NCBI RefSeq assembly: GCF_001507665.1
Contig: NZ_CP013910.1
Location: 805,501-869,500, forward strand
Length of the DNA: 64,000 nucleotides
Source of the DNA: Deinococcus actinosclerus
GTDB taxonomy: Bacteria > Deinococcota > Deinococci > Deinococcales > Deinococcaceae
Direction: 5' to 3'
Below the pieces are notes generated by a model, which saw nothing but the letters and a program-made list of their open reading frames with translations, did no database searches and was not told the DNA's origin. Positions 49,735 to 63,744 of the stretch are shown here, piece after piece. Both the position numbers and the translations under genes were made by a program. Within the stretch, counting starts at the first letter, position 1, and every line of letters starts with the position of its first letter.

Positions 49735-51047
49735 TCAGGTCAGCGGGCCGGGCAGGGTGACCGTGAAGTGCGCGCCGCCCAGGCCCCGGGACGCCGCCAG
49801 GGCCGCCTGCCCGCCGTGCGCGGCGGCCAGGGCGCGCACGATGGCGAGGCCCAGGCCGCTGCCGCCGGTGTCGCGAGAGCGGCTGGCGTCCAGGCGGGTG
49901 AAGCGCGTGAAGACCGCCTCGCGGCTGCCCTCGGGGATGCCGGGGCCGTCGTCCTCGACGTGCAGCAGCACCTGCGCGCCGCGGGCCTCCACCCGCACCT
50001 GCACGCGGCTGCGGGCGTGCCGCAGGGCGTTGTCCACGAGGTTCGTGGTGATCTGCCGCACGCGGTCCGGGTCGGCGTGGGTGGGCGCGGCCTGGGCCTG
50101 CACGCTGAGGGTCAGGCCGCGCGCCGCGGCGCGGTCCTGCAGGGCCTGCACGACCTCGCGCCCCAGCGCGCCCAGGTCGAGGGGTTGCGGGTCGAGGGCC
50201 AGCCGCCCGGCGTCCGCGAGGGTCAGGGTGCGCAGGTCCCCCACCAGCCGCGTGAGCAGCTGCGTCTGCGTGCTCAGCAGCGCGATCTGCTCGGTGGTCA
50301 GCGGGTACACGCCGTCTTCCAGCGCGTCCAGCCGGGCCTGGATGACGGCGATCGGTGTGCGCAGTTCGTGCGCGATGTCCGCCACCGCCTGCTGCCGCTC
50401 GCGCTCGAGCGCCTGGAGGTTCTCGGCCATGTCGTTGAAGGCGTGCGCCAGCGCCGCGATCTCCCGCTCGCCGCCCAGCACGGGGGCGCGGGCACTCAGG
50501 TCGCCGCTGGCGAGCCGCGCCGCCGCGCCGGACACCGCCGAGACCGGGCGCGCCACCCGCCGCGAGATCAGGAACGCCAGCAGCGCCGACACGGCGGCCG
50601 CCACCACGCCCACCTGCAGCAGGCTGCGCTGCACGTCGTCGAGGAAGTCCTGCGCGCGGTTGCGCGGCGGCAGCTTGCCGCCGTCGACCCACAGGTTGCG
50701 GGGGCGCTTGCCGTTCGTGACGACGGCGTCGTCCCCGCTGGCCTGCTTCACCACGCCGCTCACGTCGGGACTGCTCTCGAAGGGCTCCAGGTACGTGTCG
50801 GCCGCCGTGCCGGTGCGGATCACGGGCAGCGGGGGGGTCGGGGCGACCAGTTCGCCGCGCAGCGCCGCCGCCTGCTGCTCGCGCAGGAGCTGCCGCACGC
50901 CGCTCGGCAGCCGCTCGAACTCGCGTTTGACGACCAGATTCGAGAAATAGAAGGTGCTGCCCACCGCCACGCCCACCACGAGCAGCATCGCCAGCAGCAG
51001 CGTCACGGCCAGCGGCTGGCCGCGCCGCAGTCCCGGTGGGCGGGGCG

Positions 51048-51051
<4 letters not shown>
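49735..51051 (-). CDS. sensor histidine kinase
   Basis: A 438-residue membrane kinase. TM1 is at about 12-35, an extracytoplasmic sensor domain of about 110 residues follows, and TM2 is at about 147-168. Next come HAMP (about 168-220), HisKA with the phospho-acceptor His in DIAHELRTPIAV (about 230), and an HATPase domain with NLVDNALRHA, DDGPGIP and GGSGLGLAIVRALA. The kinase is complete. Its ATG overlaps the response-regulator stop (ATGA), so they form one operon. The sensor domain is family-specific and the signal unknown; the divergent efflux operon suggests envelope or drug stress. Confidence 0.93.
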
Positions 51052-51731
<680 letters not shown>

Positions 51732-51833
51732 GGCATGAGCGTACGCGACCGGCGTGAAGGTCGCGCGAACGTCCCCGCCGGCGCCCGGGCCCCTGCGGCC
51801 TGGAGAAACCGCCTCCTGGCGGGAAACGGGGCG

Positions 51834-51871
51834 TCTTCGACAAATCTTCACGGAGGCTGCGCGGAGTCTTG
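51834..51871 (+). promoter_or_regulatory. helically phased TCTTC repeats upstream of the efflux operon
   Basis: TCTTC occurs at 51834-51838 and 51845-51849 (11-bp spacing), with TCTTG at 51867-51871 (22 bp further). Direct repeats with 11-bp spacing are typical of OmpR-family dimers. The array lies 25-60 bases before the first efflux gene and beside the divergent response-regulator gene. Confidence 0.45.
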
Positions 51872-51896
51872 ACCCCACCCGCGCAGGCTGACCGGT

Positions 51897-53252
51897 ATGA
51901 GACGCCCCCCACCGCCCCGCCTGCTCACGCTGGCCCTGCTGCTCGGTGCCGCCCAGGCGCAGACCACGCCACCCGACCTCACCCTGGAGCAGGCGTACGC
52001 GCAGCTGGCCCAGGCGCCCGGCGTCACCCGCGCCGCGCTGAGCGTGCAGGTGGCGCAGCAGAACCTCCAGGCGGCGCGCGCCGCGCTGGGCCTGACCGTC
52101 AGTGTCAACGGGAGCGCCAGCTACGCCGGGCCGACGACCACCACCGCCAGCGACGGCACGAGCGCCGCTGTGAATGGCAGCCTGTCCGGCACGGCGGGCG
52201 CGAACGTCAGCCTGGGCCTGCTGCCCTGGTCGGGGGCGCAGAGCAGCCTGCGGGCGTCCGAACGCAGCCTCGCGCTGGCCCAGGCGACCCTGCGCGACGC
52301 GAACCTGAGCACCCGGCTGAACGTCGCGCAGGCGTACTTCTCGGCGGTACTCGCCACGCATGACATCACGCTGGCGGGCCGCACGCTGGAGCTGCGCCAG
52401 CGGCAGCTGACGGTCGCGCAGACGCAGCAGGCTGCTGGCAACGCCACCGCCGAGACCGTCCTCGGGGCCCAGAGCGCCGTGCAGATCGCGCAGAACAGCC
52501 TGACGCAGGCGCAGGCCAGCCTGGACAGCGCCCGCCGCACCCTGGACGCCACGCTGGGCACCGCCCTGGGCGGCGTGACCTTCAGCACCCGGCCGGACGA
52601 CACCCTGACCCTGCCCGACCTGAGCGCCCTGGTCACCCGCGCCCGTGCGGGCAGCAGCGACGTGATCAGCGCGCAGAACGCCCTGGCGAGCGCGCAGGAG
52701 AGCCTGGAGGCCGACCAGCGCGACGCCCGCCTGCCCGACCTGACCGCCAGCGTCGGCTACGGCGGCGGTTCGGCCGGGACGGTCAGCGCCACGCTGAACG
52801 TCAAGCAGGGCACCCTGGGCGGCAGCTACAGCCTCCCGCTGGGCGACCGCGCGAGCAGCAGCGGCAACCGCCTGACCGCCAGCGTCAGCGGGTCGTACGT
52901 CGTGTACTCACCCGCCCAGCAGGCCGCGCTGAGCGCCGCGCAGGCGGGCGTCACGCAGGCGGGGCTGTCCCTGACCGTCGCGCAGCAGAACGCCGAACTG
53001 GACGTCCGCAGCCGTTACGTGACCGTGCAGACCAACCTGAACGCCGTGCAGACCCGCGCCGCGCAGGTGCAGGCCGCGCAATTGGCCGTGCAGACCGCCC
53101 AGGCCCGCCTGGACGCCGGGACCGGCACCGCCGACGACCTCGCCGCCGCCACGCTCAGCCTCGCGCAGGCGGAGCGGGACCTGCTGTCGGCCCGCATCAC
53201 CGCCCAGCTCAGCCTGACCCAGCTTCTCAACGCCGCCGGAGGCCCCCAATGA
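51897..53252 (+). CDS. TolC-family outer membrane efflux protein
   Basis: A 451-residue exported protein (signal peptide LLTLALLLGAAQAQ). The two-fold repeated helical pattern of outer membrane factors is visible: long heptad-like Ala/Gln/Leu stretches such as LSVQVAQQNLQAARAALGL and TLELRQRQLTVAQTQQAAGN, with beta segments (VSVNGSASYAG; LTASVGYGG) between. It would form the exit duct of a tripartite pump. First gene of a five- or six-gene operon with 4-base overlaps. Just before the ATG there is no Shine-Dalgarno and only a weak CAGGCT hexamer. Confidence 0.9.
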   Translation: MRRPPPPRLLTLALLLGAAQAQTTPPDLTLEQAYAQLAQAPGVTRAALSVQVAQQNLQAARAALGLTVSVNGSASYAGPTTTTASDGTSAAVNGSLSGTAGANVSLGLLPWSGAQSSLRASERSLALAQATLRDANLSTRLNVAQAYFSAVLATHDITLAGRTLELRQRQLTVAQTQQAAGNATAETVLGAQSAVQIAQNSLTQAQASLDSARRTLDATLGTALGGVTFSTRPDDTLTLPDLSALVTRARAGSSDVISAQNALASAQESLEADQRDARLPDLTASVGYGGGSAGTVSATLNVKQGTLGGSYSLPLGDRASSSGNRLTASVSGSYVVYSPAQQAALSAAQAGVTQAGLSLTVAQQNAELDVRSRYVTVQTNLNAVQTRAAQVQAAQLAVQTAQARLDAGTGTADDLAAATLSLAQAERDLLSARITAQLSLTQLLNAAGGPQ

Positions 53253-54292
53253 CCCACGCCCGCCGTTTCCTCACCCTCAGCCTGGGGCTGGCGCTCGCCG
53301 CGCCCGCCGCACACGCCCAGACCGCCCTGAGTGCGGGCAGCGCCGTCACCGCCGCGCTGAACACCAGCAGCGACGTCAAGACCTCCCAGGCGAACCTCGA
53401 CAAGGCCCAGGCCGCCAGCCGCGCCGCGCAGGCCGACCCCAGCACCCTGGTCGCCGCGAAACTGAATGCCGCGAACGCCGAGACCCTCGCCCAGGCCGGC
53501 CTGCGCGGCGCGAAACTCAGCGCCCTCCAGAGCGCCATCGGCGCGTACACCGCCCTGCTCGAAGCGCAGGAGAACGTCGAACTCCAGACCCTCCAGGTGC
53601 AGGTGGACACCAAGGGCGTGCAGGTCGCGCAGGTGAAGCTCGGCATCGGGAACGCCACCACCCTGGACGTCACGAACGCGCAGAACACCCTGGCCGCCAG
53701 CACCCAGACCCTCGCCGACGCCCGCGCGCAGATGAACCTCGCCGCCGCGAAACTCGGCACCCTGACCGGCCTGGGGGGCGGCGTCCGTGCGGGCAGCGCC
53801 ATCACCGCCCCCAAACTGAGCGCCACACTGGGGGCCCTCCAGGGCGGCCTGGGGACTCTCAGCAGCCTGATCAGCGCCGCGAACGACGTCGCCAGCGCCA
53901 CACTGAACGTGAAACTCGCCGACAACGACTTCACGCCCACCCGGACCCTCCAGGACGCCAAAACCGCCCTGGCGAACGCGCAGCGCAGCCAGGACAGCGC
54001 CCAGAAGGCCGCGGGGCAGACCCTCGCCAGCGCGTACCAGGCCGCGCAGAACGCCTCCGAACTCCTGCAGGTCGCCCTGAACCGCGAGGCCGCCGCGCAG
54101 AAGACCTACACGCAGGACAGCGCCCGCCTGAAAAGTGGCACGATCAGCGCCGTCGAACTCCAGGCCACCCAGCTGACCCTCAAGAAAGCCCAGTACAGCC
54201 GCCTGCAGGCGCAGAACAACGTCACCGAGGCCCTCGCGGCCCTGTCGGTCGCCGCCGGGCAGAACCTCACCGGCATCGGAGGCGCGCTGTGA
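53249..54292 (+). CDS. second TolC-like protein, shorter
   Basis: A 347-residue exported protein (signal peptide LTLSLGLALAAPAAHAQ) with long Ala/Gln-rich helices of outer-membrane-factor type (ALLEAQENVELQTLQVQVDT, ALTKAQ-like repeats, SARLKSGTISAVELQATQLT). It lacks a clear second set of beta strands and is about 100 residues shorter than its neighbour. It may be a reduced outer membrane factor or a periplasmic tunnel component. Its ATG overlaps the preceding stop (ATGA), and its own end overlaps the adaptor gene (GTGA). Confidence 0.75.
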   Translation: MTHARRFLTLSLGLALAAPAAHAQTALSAGSAVTAALNTSSDVKTSQANLDKAQAASRAAQADPSTLVAAKLNAANAETLAQAGLRGAKLSALQSAIGAYTALLEAQENVELQTLQVQVDTKGVQVAQVKLGIGNATTLDVTNAQNTLAASTQTLADARAQMNLAAAKLGTLTGLGGGVRAGSAITAPKLSATLGALQGGLGTLSSLISAANDVASATLNVKLADNDFTPTRTLQDAKTALANAQRSQDSAQKAAGQTLASAYQAAQNASELLQVALNREAAAQKTYTQDSARLKSGTISAVELQATQLTLKKAQYSRLQAQNNVTEALAALSVAAGQNLTGIGGAL

Positions 54293-55665
54293 CCACTGCT
54301 GCCGCCCGGCCCGCCGCGCCGCGCCGCCGCTGGCCGTGGGTGGTGAGCGGCCTGCTGCTCGTCGCCGCCGTGACCGGCGGGATCGTGTACACCCGCAGTC
54401 ACAGCGCCCAGACCCCTGCCGTCACCGCCACGACCACCACCAGCCGCGCGCAGCCGGGCGTCGTCCGGGTGTCGGTCAGCGGCCCCGGCACGCTGGAAGC
54501 CGCGCAGACCCGCACGGTCGGGGCCGACCTGACCGCCACGGTGGGTGCCGTGCCCGCCGTGGGCGAACGAGTCACGAAAGGCCAGCTGATCACCACGCTG
54601 AGCAGCGACAGCGTCGAGCAGAACGTCCAGACGGCCCAGCTGAACCTCGACAAGGCGCGCGCCAGCCTGGACGCTGCGCGGGCCAGTCAGGCCAGCAGCG
54701 CCGCGCAGCGCGCCAGCAGCGTCGTCAGCGCCCGGGGCAGCGTCACGCAGGCCGAGCAGAGCCTCGCCGACGCGCAGCGCACCCTCAGCGGCCAGCAGCA
54801 GCTCGCGGCCATCGGCGCGCTCAGCGCTTCCGCACTGGCCGACGCGCAGTCCGCCGTCACCAAGGCGCAGCAGAGCGTGGACAGTGCCCGCGCCAGCCTG
54901 AGCAGCGCCCTGACCCAGCAGCAGACCGGCGCGAGCACCGACGCGCAGAACCTCCGCAGTCAGGCGCTCGCCGTGCAGCAGGCGCAGGACGCCCTGGACG
55001 CCGCCGCGCAGGACCGCACCGACCTGAAGGTGTACGCCCCGATGGGCGGCGTGGTCAGCACCGTCACCGCCACCGAGGGCGCCGTCGTCACCAGCGGCGC
55101 CAGCATCCTGACCCTGATCGACGACACCACCCTGAACCTCCCCGTGCAGATCGACGAGACCGAGATCGCCGGCGTGAAGGCCGGGCAGCGTGCCGACGTG
55201 ACCCTCGACGCCTTCGACGGGCAGACCTTCAGCGGCAAGGTCGTGCGCGTCTCGCCCGGCGCCACCCAGAGCAGCGGCATCAGCGTCTTCACCGCCACCG
55301 TGCAGCTCGCCAACCCCGACGGGCAGCTGCGCGCCGGGATGACCGCCGAGGCCGAGATCGTCCAGAGCGAGGCCCAGGGCCTCCTCGTGCCCAGCAAGGC
55401 CGTGCAGACCGTGCGGGGCCGCAGCTACGTGCAGACCCCCGCCGCGGCCGGCGCCGAACCCGAACGGGTGCGCGTGCAGACCGGCGCGACCGACGGCACG
55501 AACACCATCGTCACGGATGGCCTGAGTGCCGGGCAGGAGGTCGTCGTGCCCGGCGCAGCCCGCCGCGCGGGCACCTCCGGCACCGGCAGCCAGGGCGGCG
55601 GCCAGACCAATCGCCAGGGCGGCTTCGGAGGCCCCCCCGGCGGCTTCCCCGGGGGCGCTCCATGA
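54289..55665 (+). CDS. periplasmic adaptor (MacA/HlyD-type membrane fusion protein)
   Basis: A 458-residue adaptor with an N-terminal anchor (WVVSGLLLVAAVTGGIVY) and a biotinyl-lipoyl-like half (VGERVTKGQLITTLSSDSV). An Ala/Ser/Gln-rich coiled-coil hairpin (about 100-235), the returning lipoyl half (LKVYAPMGGVVSTVTATEGA), a beta-barrel domain (about 285-360) and a Gly-rich disordered tail follow. It links the inner membrane ABC permease to a TolC duct. GTG start overlapping the preceding stop, and an ATGA overlap with the ATPase gene, place it firmly in the operon. Confidence 0.92.
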   Translation: MTTAAARPAAPRRRWPWVVSGLLLVAAVTGGIVYTRSHSAQTPAVTATTTTSRAQPGVVRVSVSGPGTLEAAQTRTVGADLTATVGAVPAVGERVTKGQLITTLSSDSVEQNVQTAQLNLDKARASLDAARASQASSAAQRASSVVSARGSVTQAEQSLADAQRTLSGQQQLAAIGALSASALADAQSAVTKAQQSVDSARASLSSALTQQQTGASTDAQNLRSQALAVQQAQDALDAAAQDRTDLKVYAPMGGVVSTVTATEGAVVTSGASILTLIDDTTLNLPVQIDETEIAGVKAGQRADVTLDAFDGQTFSGKVVRVSPGATQSSGISVFTATVQLANPDGQLRAGMTAEAEIVQSEAQGLLVPSKAVQTVRGRSYVQTPAAAGAEPERVRVQTGATDGTNTIVTDGLSAGQEVVVPGAARRAGTSGTGSQGGGQTNRQGGFGGPPGGFPGGAP

Positions 55666-56416
55666 CCACGCCGCAGGTCACCCCGGTCGTCCCCGCGCCC
55701 AGCCTCGCCCCGGCGGTCGTGGACCTGCGCGCCGTGCGCAAGGTGTACGCGCAGGGCGACGTGATCTTCGAGGCCCTCCGGGGCGTGGACGTGCAGATCA
55801 TGCCCGGCGAGATGGTCGCCCTGATGGGCCCGTCGGGCAGCGGCAAGACCACCCTGATGCAGATCATCGGCCTGCTCGACCGGCCCAGCGACGGGGCATA
55901 CCGGCTGGGCGGGCGCGACGTCACCACCCTGAGCGAGAACGAACGTGCCGGCGCCCGCAACCTGGAGATCGGCTTCGTGTTCCAGGCCTTCCACCTGCTG
56001 CCCCGCCTGAACCTCGTGGAGAACGTCGAGGTGCCCCTCACGTACGCCGGGGTGCCGCCGCGCGAGCGGCGCGAGCGGGCCATGCAGGTCCTGGCGCGCG
56101 TGGGGCTGGCCGACAAGGCCCGCAACCTCCCCAGCCAGATCAGCGGCGGGCAGAAACAACGCGTCGCGGTCGCCCGCGCCCTGGCCGGACAGCCCCGTCT
56201 GTTGCTGGCGGACGAACCCACCGGGAACCTCGACACCCGCACCAGCGAGGAGGTCATGGGGCTGTTCAGCGACCTGCACGCCGAGGGCACCACCGTCGTC
56301 CTGGTCACGCACGAGGACGACATCGGGGCGTACGCCGGGCGGGTCATCCGCGTGCGCGACGGCCTGATCGAGAGTGACCGCCGCCAGACGCCCCGGCGTG
56401 GCCTGGGGGGCCACCC

Positions 56417-56420
<4 letters not shown>
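55662..56420 (+). CDS. MacB/LolD-type ABC transporter ATPase
   Basis: A 252-residue ABC ATPase with Walker A GPSGSGKTTL (about 53-62), the Q-loop in FVFQAFHLLPRLN, signature QISGGQKQRVAVARAL (LSGGQ read as ISGGQ), Walker B LLLADEPTGNLD, and a switch His in LVTHE. The sequence is of the MacB/LolD/FtsE type, which drives mechanotransmission pumps rather than ordinary channels. It is encoded separately from its permease, unlike E. coli MacB, where the two are fused. It overlaps both neighbours by 4 bases. Confidence 0.95.
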
Positions 56421-57745
<1,325 letters not shown>

Positions 57746-57759
57746 CAGGAGCCCCCACC

Positions 57760-58365
57760 ATGACCAAGCTCACCCGCGCCGCCCAGCTGCTCCCCGCCCT
57801 CACCCTCGCCCTGCTCGGCGCCGTCAATGCGCAGACCGGCACCCAGCGGCAGATGACGCCCGAGATGCAGGCCCGCATGAAAGCCATGCAGCCCGTTCTG
57901 GACCTCGCGCAGACCGTGCGCCTTCTGCCCGACCTGGAGAAGAACAAGGCCACCGCCCTGACCAAGGCGCAGGCCGGGCAGCTCCTGCCGATCCTGACCG
58001 CCATCCAGAAGGCCAGCAGCGTGCAGCCGAACGACGCGAAGAAGTACCTCACGCAGATCGAGGACAGGATCCTGACCGACAGGCAACTCACGGCGCTCGA
58101 CAGCCTGATGCTGAAAGCCGAGCAGGAGCGCGAGGCGCGCCGCACCCAGGGGTCTCAGGGCGGCGGACAGGCGCAGCGCGTGCCCGGGCTGCCCGGCGGT
58201 CTGGGCGGTGTCCTCGGCGGACAGGGCCAGCGCCCCGGCGGCGCCGGGCAGGCCCCGGCAGGGCAGAGTGGTCAGGGCGGCCAGCCGGGCACCTTCAACC
58301 CCTTCAAGCAGGGCCGCGCCGCCGGGCAGCTCGGCGCGTACATCAAGGTCCTCCAGAAGAAGTAA
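57760..58365 (+). CDS. exported Gln/Gly-rich protein at the end of the efflux operon
   Basis: A 201-residue protein with a signal peptide (LLPALTLALLGAVNAQ). Residues about 25-125 are helical and charged, with regular Met, Gln, Lys and Leu (MTPEMQARMKAMQPVLDLAQ). After this comes a Gly/Gln-rich low-complexity stretch (about 128-185) and a basic end. AGGAG lies 8 nt before the ATG, 15 bases after the permease stop. It resembles periplasmic Spy/CpxP-like helical proteins only in general composition. An accessory role in pump function or envelope stress is a guess. Confidence 0.6.
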   Translation: MTKLTRAAQLLPALTLALLGAVNAQTGTQRQMTPEMQARMKAMQPVLDLAQTVRLLPDLEKNKATALTKAQAGQLLPILTAIQKASSVQPNDAKKYLTQIEDRILTDRQLTALDSLMLKAEQEREARRTQGSQGGGQAQRVPGLPGGLGGVLGGQGQRPGGAGQAPAGQSGQGGQPGTFNPFKQGRAAGQLGAYIKVLQKK

Positions 58366-58383
58366 GGCCGCCGGGCAGCGGCC
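58366..58383 (+). terminator. possible hairpin at the end of the efflux operon
   Basis: GGCCGC (58366-58371) pairs with GCGGCC (58378-58383) directly after the stop codon. The stem is only 6 bp and no T-run follows. It also lies 8 bases beyond the convergent HD-GYP gene. Confidence 0.3.
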
Positions 58384-58391
58384 CACCCGGG

Positions 58392-59995
<1,604 letters not shown>

Positions 59996-59999
<4 letters not shown>

Positions 60000-60058
60000 G
60001 CGGTCCGCCGGTCGGGAGGTGCGCGCCGGGCGCTGCCCCGGCGACACGGGGGTGACAT
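59996..60058 (-). CDS. leaderless mini-ORF overlapping the HD-GYP start codon
   Basis: A 20-codon ORF (MSPPCRRGSARRAPPDRRTA) starts 6 nt after TAGCGT (60065-60070, complement), the spacing of a leaderless gene. Its TGA overlaps the ATG of the HD-GYP gene (ATGA). Like the mini-ORF before prfA, it is Arg/Pro-rich and contains PPCR. Translational coupling to the downstream gene is predicted. Confidence 0.55.
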
Positions 60059-60124
60059 GCCCCTACGCTAGCGCGGCGCGCCCGGCCCGCACCACTCCCC
60101 CCCGGCTGGACACCTGAATGCAGG

Positions 60125-60153
60125 CGCCCCCCGCAGCAGGGGTGCGGGGGGCG
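60125..60153 (-). terminator. terminator of guaA
   Basis: A perfect 11-bp GC stem (60125-60135 with 60143-60153) and a 7-nt loop lie 25 bases beyond the guaA stop on the minus strand. No T-run. Confidence 0.65.
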
Positions 60154-60177
60154 GCGGGCCTCAGGACGCGGCCAGGG

Positions 60178-61695
60178 TCATTCCCACTCGATGGTGGCGG
60201 GCGGCTTGCCCGTGATGTCGTACACCACGCGGTTGATCTCGTGCACCTGGTTCACGATGCGGTTACTCATGGTCGCCAGGAACTCGTACGGCAGGCGCGC
60301 CCACTCGGCGGTCATGAAGTCGTCGGTGGTCACGGCCCGCAGCGCCGCCGTGTACGAGTAGGTGCGCTCGTCGCCCATCACGCCGACCGACTGGATGGGC
60401 GTGAGGATCGCCAGCGCCTGCGAGCAGCCGTCATACAGCCCGAACTCGCGCAGGCCGCTGATGAAGATGTCGTCCACGCGGCGCAGGATGTCCAGTTTCT
60501 CCTCGCTGATCGCGCCCAGGCAGCGGATCGCCAGCCCCGGTCCCGGGAAGGGGTGACGCATGCGGATGTGGTCGGGCAGGCCCAGCAGGCGCGCGATCTC
60601 ACGGACCTCGTCCTTGAACAGCGTCCGGAACGGCTCGACCAGCTTGAACGCTAGGTCGTCGGGCAGGCCGCCCACGTTGTGGTGGCTCTTGATGTTCGCG
60701 GCGCCCTCGCCCCCGGCGGACTCGATCACGTCCGGGTAGAGGGTGCCCTGCGCCAGGAAGTCGAAGGGACCGTACGCGCGGGCCTCGCGTTCGAAGGCGC
60801 GGATGAACTCCCGGCCGATGATCTTGCGCTTCTGCTCGGGGTCGGACACGCCGTCCAGCGCGGCCATGAACTCCGCGCGGGCGTCCACCGTCACGAGGTT
60901 CACGCCCAGCGGTTTCAGGGCCGCCTCGACCTGCTCGCGCTCGCCCAGGCGCAGCAGGCCGTGGTCGATGAACACCGCCGTCAGCTTCTCCCCGACCGCC
61001 CTGGCGAGCAGCAGGCCCAGCGTGCTGGAATCCACGCCGCCGCTGATCGCCAGCAGCACCCGTCCGTCCCCGACCTGGGTGCGCACGTCCGCGATCAGCT
61101 CATCGATGATGTGCTCGGCGGTCCAGTCGCGCGTCACGCCGCAGATCTCCAGGAAATTCGCCAGCAGCTGCCCGCCCTTGGGCGTGTGCACGACTTCCGG
61201 GTGGAACTGCACGCCGTAGCGGCGCGTCTGGCGGTTCTCGATCGCGGTGACCGGGGTGTCCGCGGTCTGCGCGACGACCTCATACCCGGCCGGGAGCTGC
61301 GTGACCGAGTCGCTGTGGCTCATCCAGGCCACGAACTCACCCTGGATGCCCTCGAACAGCTGCCCGCCGTAACTGGTCAGGTCGGCCTTGCCGTACTCGC
61401 GCTTCCCGGCGCGCTTCACGTCCCCGCCCGCCTGCTGCGCGAGGTACTGCATGCCGTAACACACGCCCAGCACCGGTACGTCCAGATCCAGCACGCCCGG
61501 CGCGGGCTTCGGGGCCGCCTCGTCGTAGACGCTGCTGGGCCCGCCCGACAGCACGATCCCCTGCGGCTTCTCCTGCAGGATGCGCTCCAGGGGCGCGCTG
61601 CCGGGCAGGATCACGCTGTACGCCCCGAGTTCACGGAAGCGGCGCGCGATCAGACGCGTGAATTGACTGCCAAAATCCAGAATAACGACGCTCAT
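60178..61695 (-). CDS. guaA: GMP synthase (glutamine-hydrolysing)
   Basis: This 505-residue enzyme converts XMP to GMP using glutamine and ATP. The class I glutamine amidotransferase half has [20 protein letters not shown] (nucleophile Cys, about 79) and FHPEVVHT (His, Glu). The ATP-pyrophosphatase half has the P-loop [12 protein letters not shown], and a dimerisation domain with [15 protein letters not shown] follows. It ends KPPATIEWE, the conserved C-terminus. The ATG at 61695 has CAGAAT 8 nt upstream (leaderless-type). Upstream frame extension is not family-like. Confidence 0.96.
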   Translation of the reverse strand: MSVVILDFGSQFTRLIARRFRELGAYSVILPGSAPLERILQEKPQGIVLSGGPSSVYDEAAPKPAPGVLDLDVPVLGVCYGMQYLAQQAGGDVKRAGKREYGKADLTSYGGQLFEGIQGEFVAWMSHSDSVTQLPAGYEVVAQTADTPVTAIENRQTRRYGVQFHPEVVHTPKGGQLLANFLEICGVTRDWTAEHIIDELIADVRTQVGDGRVLLAISGGVDSSTLGLLLARAVGEKLTAVFIDHGLLRLGEREQVEAALKPLGVNLVTVDARAEFMAALDGVSDPEQKRKIIGREFIRAFEREARAYGPFDFLAQGTLYPDVIESAGGEGAANIKSHHNVGGLPDDLAFKLVEPFRTLFKDEVREIARLLGLPDHIRMRHPFPGPGLAIRCLGAISEEKLDILRRVDDIFISGLREFGLYDGCSQALAILTPIQSVGVMGDERTYSYTAALRAVTTDDFMTAEWARLPYEFLATMSNRIVNQVHEINRVVYDITGKPPATIEWE

Positions 61696-61780
61696 CGCCC
61701 CCGATTCTGTCACGCGGCCGGGCGGCGGGCGTCCCGGCGGGGCAGACGTACCCGGCCCGGCCACCCGCGGCCGGGGCGCG

Positions 61781-63634
61781 TCAGTTGTCGAGGTCGATGG
61801 TGACGGGCTGCGCGCGCGGCACGGTCACGGTCATGCTGCCCGGCGCGTACCCGTCCACCACCACCCGCACGCGGTAGGTGCCGGCCACCGGGAAGCGCAC
61901 CTGCCCCGGCGCGGTGCCCAGCGCGGCCCCCGGCGCGAGGTTCGCGGCCTTCGGCGCCTGCTCCACCGACAGGCGCGCGGTCAGGCCCGCCGCCCCCCGC
62001 AGCGTGAAGCGTACCGTCTGCACCTGGGACCGGGCTGGCGCCTCAGGCGTGGCGGAAGCCCCTGCTCCGCCGGACGCCGCACCCGGAGCGGAAGCCTGCG
62101 ACACACTGGCGGGCGTCACCGGACCGGCCCCACGGGCGGGCACGAGCCGCGTGAGGAGCAGCGCCGTCCCCACGAACGCGGCGGCCAGCACCACCCAGAA
62201 CAGCACGCGCCAGCGCAGCGGCCGGCGGGTGCCGGCCGGGCGGCCCGGGGCCTCACGCACCACACGCCAGGAATCGTCCTCGTCCCAGCCGATGCGGATG
62301 GGCTCGCCCACCCGACGCCGCGCCGGTAGCGTGCCGCTGAGCGGGGGGGACGCGGCGTCCGCGCCAGGGTCCACCCCGGTATCTGGGGGCTGCGGCGCGC
62401 GGCGCAGCGAGGCGGGCAGGCGCTCGACCTCGCGCAGGTGCAGGCCCGGGTGCGGGGCGGGCGCTGAAGGCTCCGCCTGCCATTCCGGCAGGTCGTCCAG
62501 CCCGTCAAAGCCGATCTGGAGCGGTGCGGGCACGGCGGCCGGCTGGGTGCGGGCCGGCTGGGTGCGGGCTGGCGGCGCGTCGGCCAGGCGTTTCAGGCGG
62601 CGCTCGGCGGCGGCCTGGGCGTCCCGCTCGGTCTGCTCGCGCCGGGCCTCGTGCTCACGGCGGCGGCGCTCCTGCGGCGAGAGCTTCCCGCCTGCCGGGG
62701 CCGGAGGTGCGGGAGCCAGGGTCACGGGCACTGGTGGCGTGGTGCCGCCGGGTGCGGCCTCGGGCTCGCCCAGCACGATGGGGGTGCCGTCGTGCGCGGG
62801 GAGCGGCTCCGGCTGAGGCGGCAGTGCCCCGGGGCGGTCGTCCCCGCTGAGGGCAGCTGGGCTCACCCCGGGCGCCGGGGAAGCCGGGACGGCTGGTGCA
62901 GAGGCCCCGGGCGTCAGGGCCACGTCTGGCGTGGGGCCCGGCTGCGGCCCCCGGCGGCGGCCAGCGCGCGTGCCGGCTGGGGCCGCCGGAGCGGGGGGAG
63001 CGACTGGCGCCGTGAGCGCAGCCGGGCCCGGTTCGGGCGTGGGCCCGTCGCCCCGGGTATCCACCGGCGAGACGGCCGGAGCGGGTCGCGCGGCCGGGGC
63101 GGGAACGCTCAGCAGCCGCAGCGCCGCGCGCGCGTCGAGTTGTCCGGGCGCCTCCAGCAGGGGCCGCAGGGCGTCCGGCACGCCCCCCATCTCGTGCAGG
63201 ATCACCGCCAGGGCGTACAGGTCGTCCTGCGGGCGGGCCTCGCCGCCCCAGGGCAGGCCCGCCCCGGCCAGCCGGACCTCGCCGTCCACGCTCCACAGCT
63301 GCGAGGCGCTCAGGCCGCCGTGCACCACGCCCCGGTCGTGCAGCGCCGCCAGCGCCGCCAGCGCCCCGCGCGCCGTCAGCTCCGGGTCCTGCGCGGGGCG
63401 CGCCTGCAGGGGCAGCTCGGTTACCATGAGCGCCTCGGTGCCCACCTGGAAGCAGTCGGCGGGACGCAGCACATGGGGATGCTCCGGCAGGTCCGGCACG
63501 GGCAGCGGGTCCGGCAGGGCGTGCAGGAGCACGGGCATGCCGGTCAGGCGATCCGTGGCCCGCAACGTCCGCACCGGACTGTTCGTCCGGCCCGGCAGGT
63601 CACGCGCGGCCACATAGGGGCCAAGGGGCTTCAC
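61781..63634 (-). CDS. pseudokinase-like membrane protein with C-terminal PEGA-type domain
   Basis: A 617-residue protein. Residues 1-200 have a protein-kinase fold in outline ([44 protein letters not shown]). However, the catalytic loop reads HGGLSAS instead of HRDLKPxN, and no DFG or ATP-site Lys is evident, so it is probably inactive. A long Pro/Ala-rich cytosolic linker follows, with a basic helix ([20 protein letters not shown]). Then come one membrane helix ([19 protein letters not shown], about 510) and an extracytoplasmic PEGA-like domain ([19 protein letters not shown]). The GTG start has TATACT 7 nt upstream. Confidence 0.65.
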   Translation of the reverse strand: MKPLGPYVAARDLPGRTNSPVRTLRATDRLTGMPVLLHALPDPLPVPDLPEHPHVLRPADCFQVGTEALMVTELPLQARPAQDPELTARGALAALAALHDRGVVHGGLSASQLWSVDGEVRLAGAGLPWGGEARPQDDLYALAVILHEMGGVPDALRPLLEAPGQLDARAALRLLSVPAPAARPAPAVSPVDTRGDGPTPEPGPAALTAPVAPPAPAAPAGTRAGRRRGPQPGPTPDVALTPGASAPAVPASPAPGVSPAALSGDDRPGALPPQPEPLPAHDGTPIVLGEPEAAPGGTTPPVPVTLAPAPPAPAGGKLSPQERRRREHEARREQTERDAQAAAERRLKRLADAPPARTQPARTQPAAVPAPLQIGFDGLDDLPEWQAEPSAPAPHPGLHLREVERLPASLRRAPQPPDTGVDPGADAASPPLSGTLPARRRVGEPIRIGWDEDDSWRVVREAPGRPAGTRRPLRWRVLFWVVLAAAFVGTALLLTRLVPARGAGPVTPASVSQASAPGAASGGAGASATPEAPARSQVQTVRFTLRGAAGLTARLSVEQAPKAANLAPGAALGTAPGQVRFPVAGTYRVRVVVDGYAPGSMTVTVPRAQPVTIDLDN

Positions 63635-63744
63635 GGCCCGCAGTATAGGCCGCGCGGTACGGGCCGCACGCAGACGTGACCGGGGGGGGCAGTGTGAGCG
63701 CGTGGCTTGCCGCGCCCTGCGCTTTGCGCTACTAATTGCGGGAT

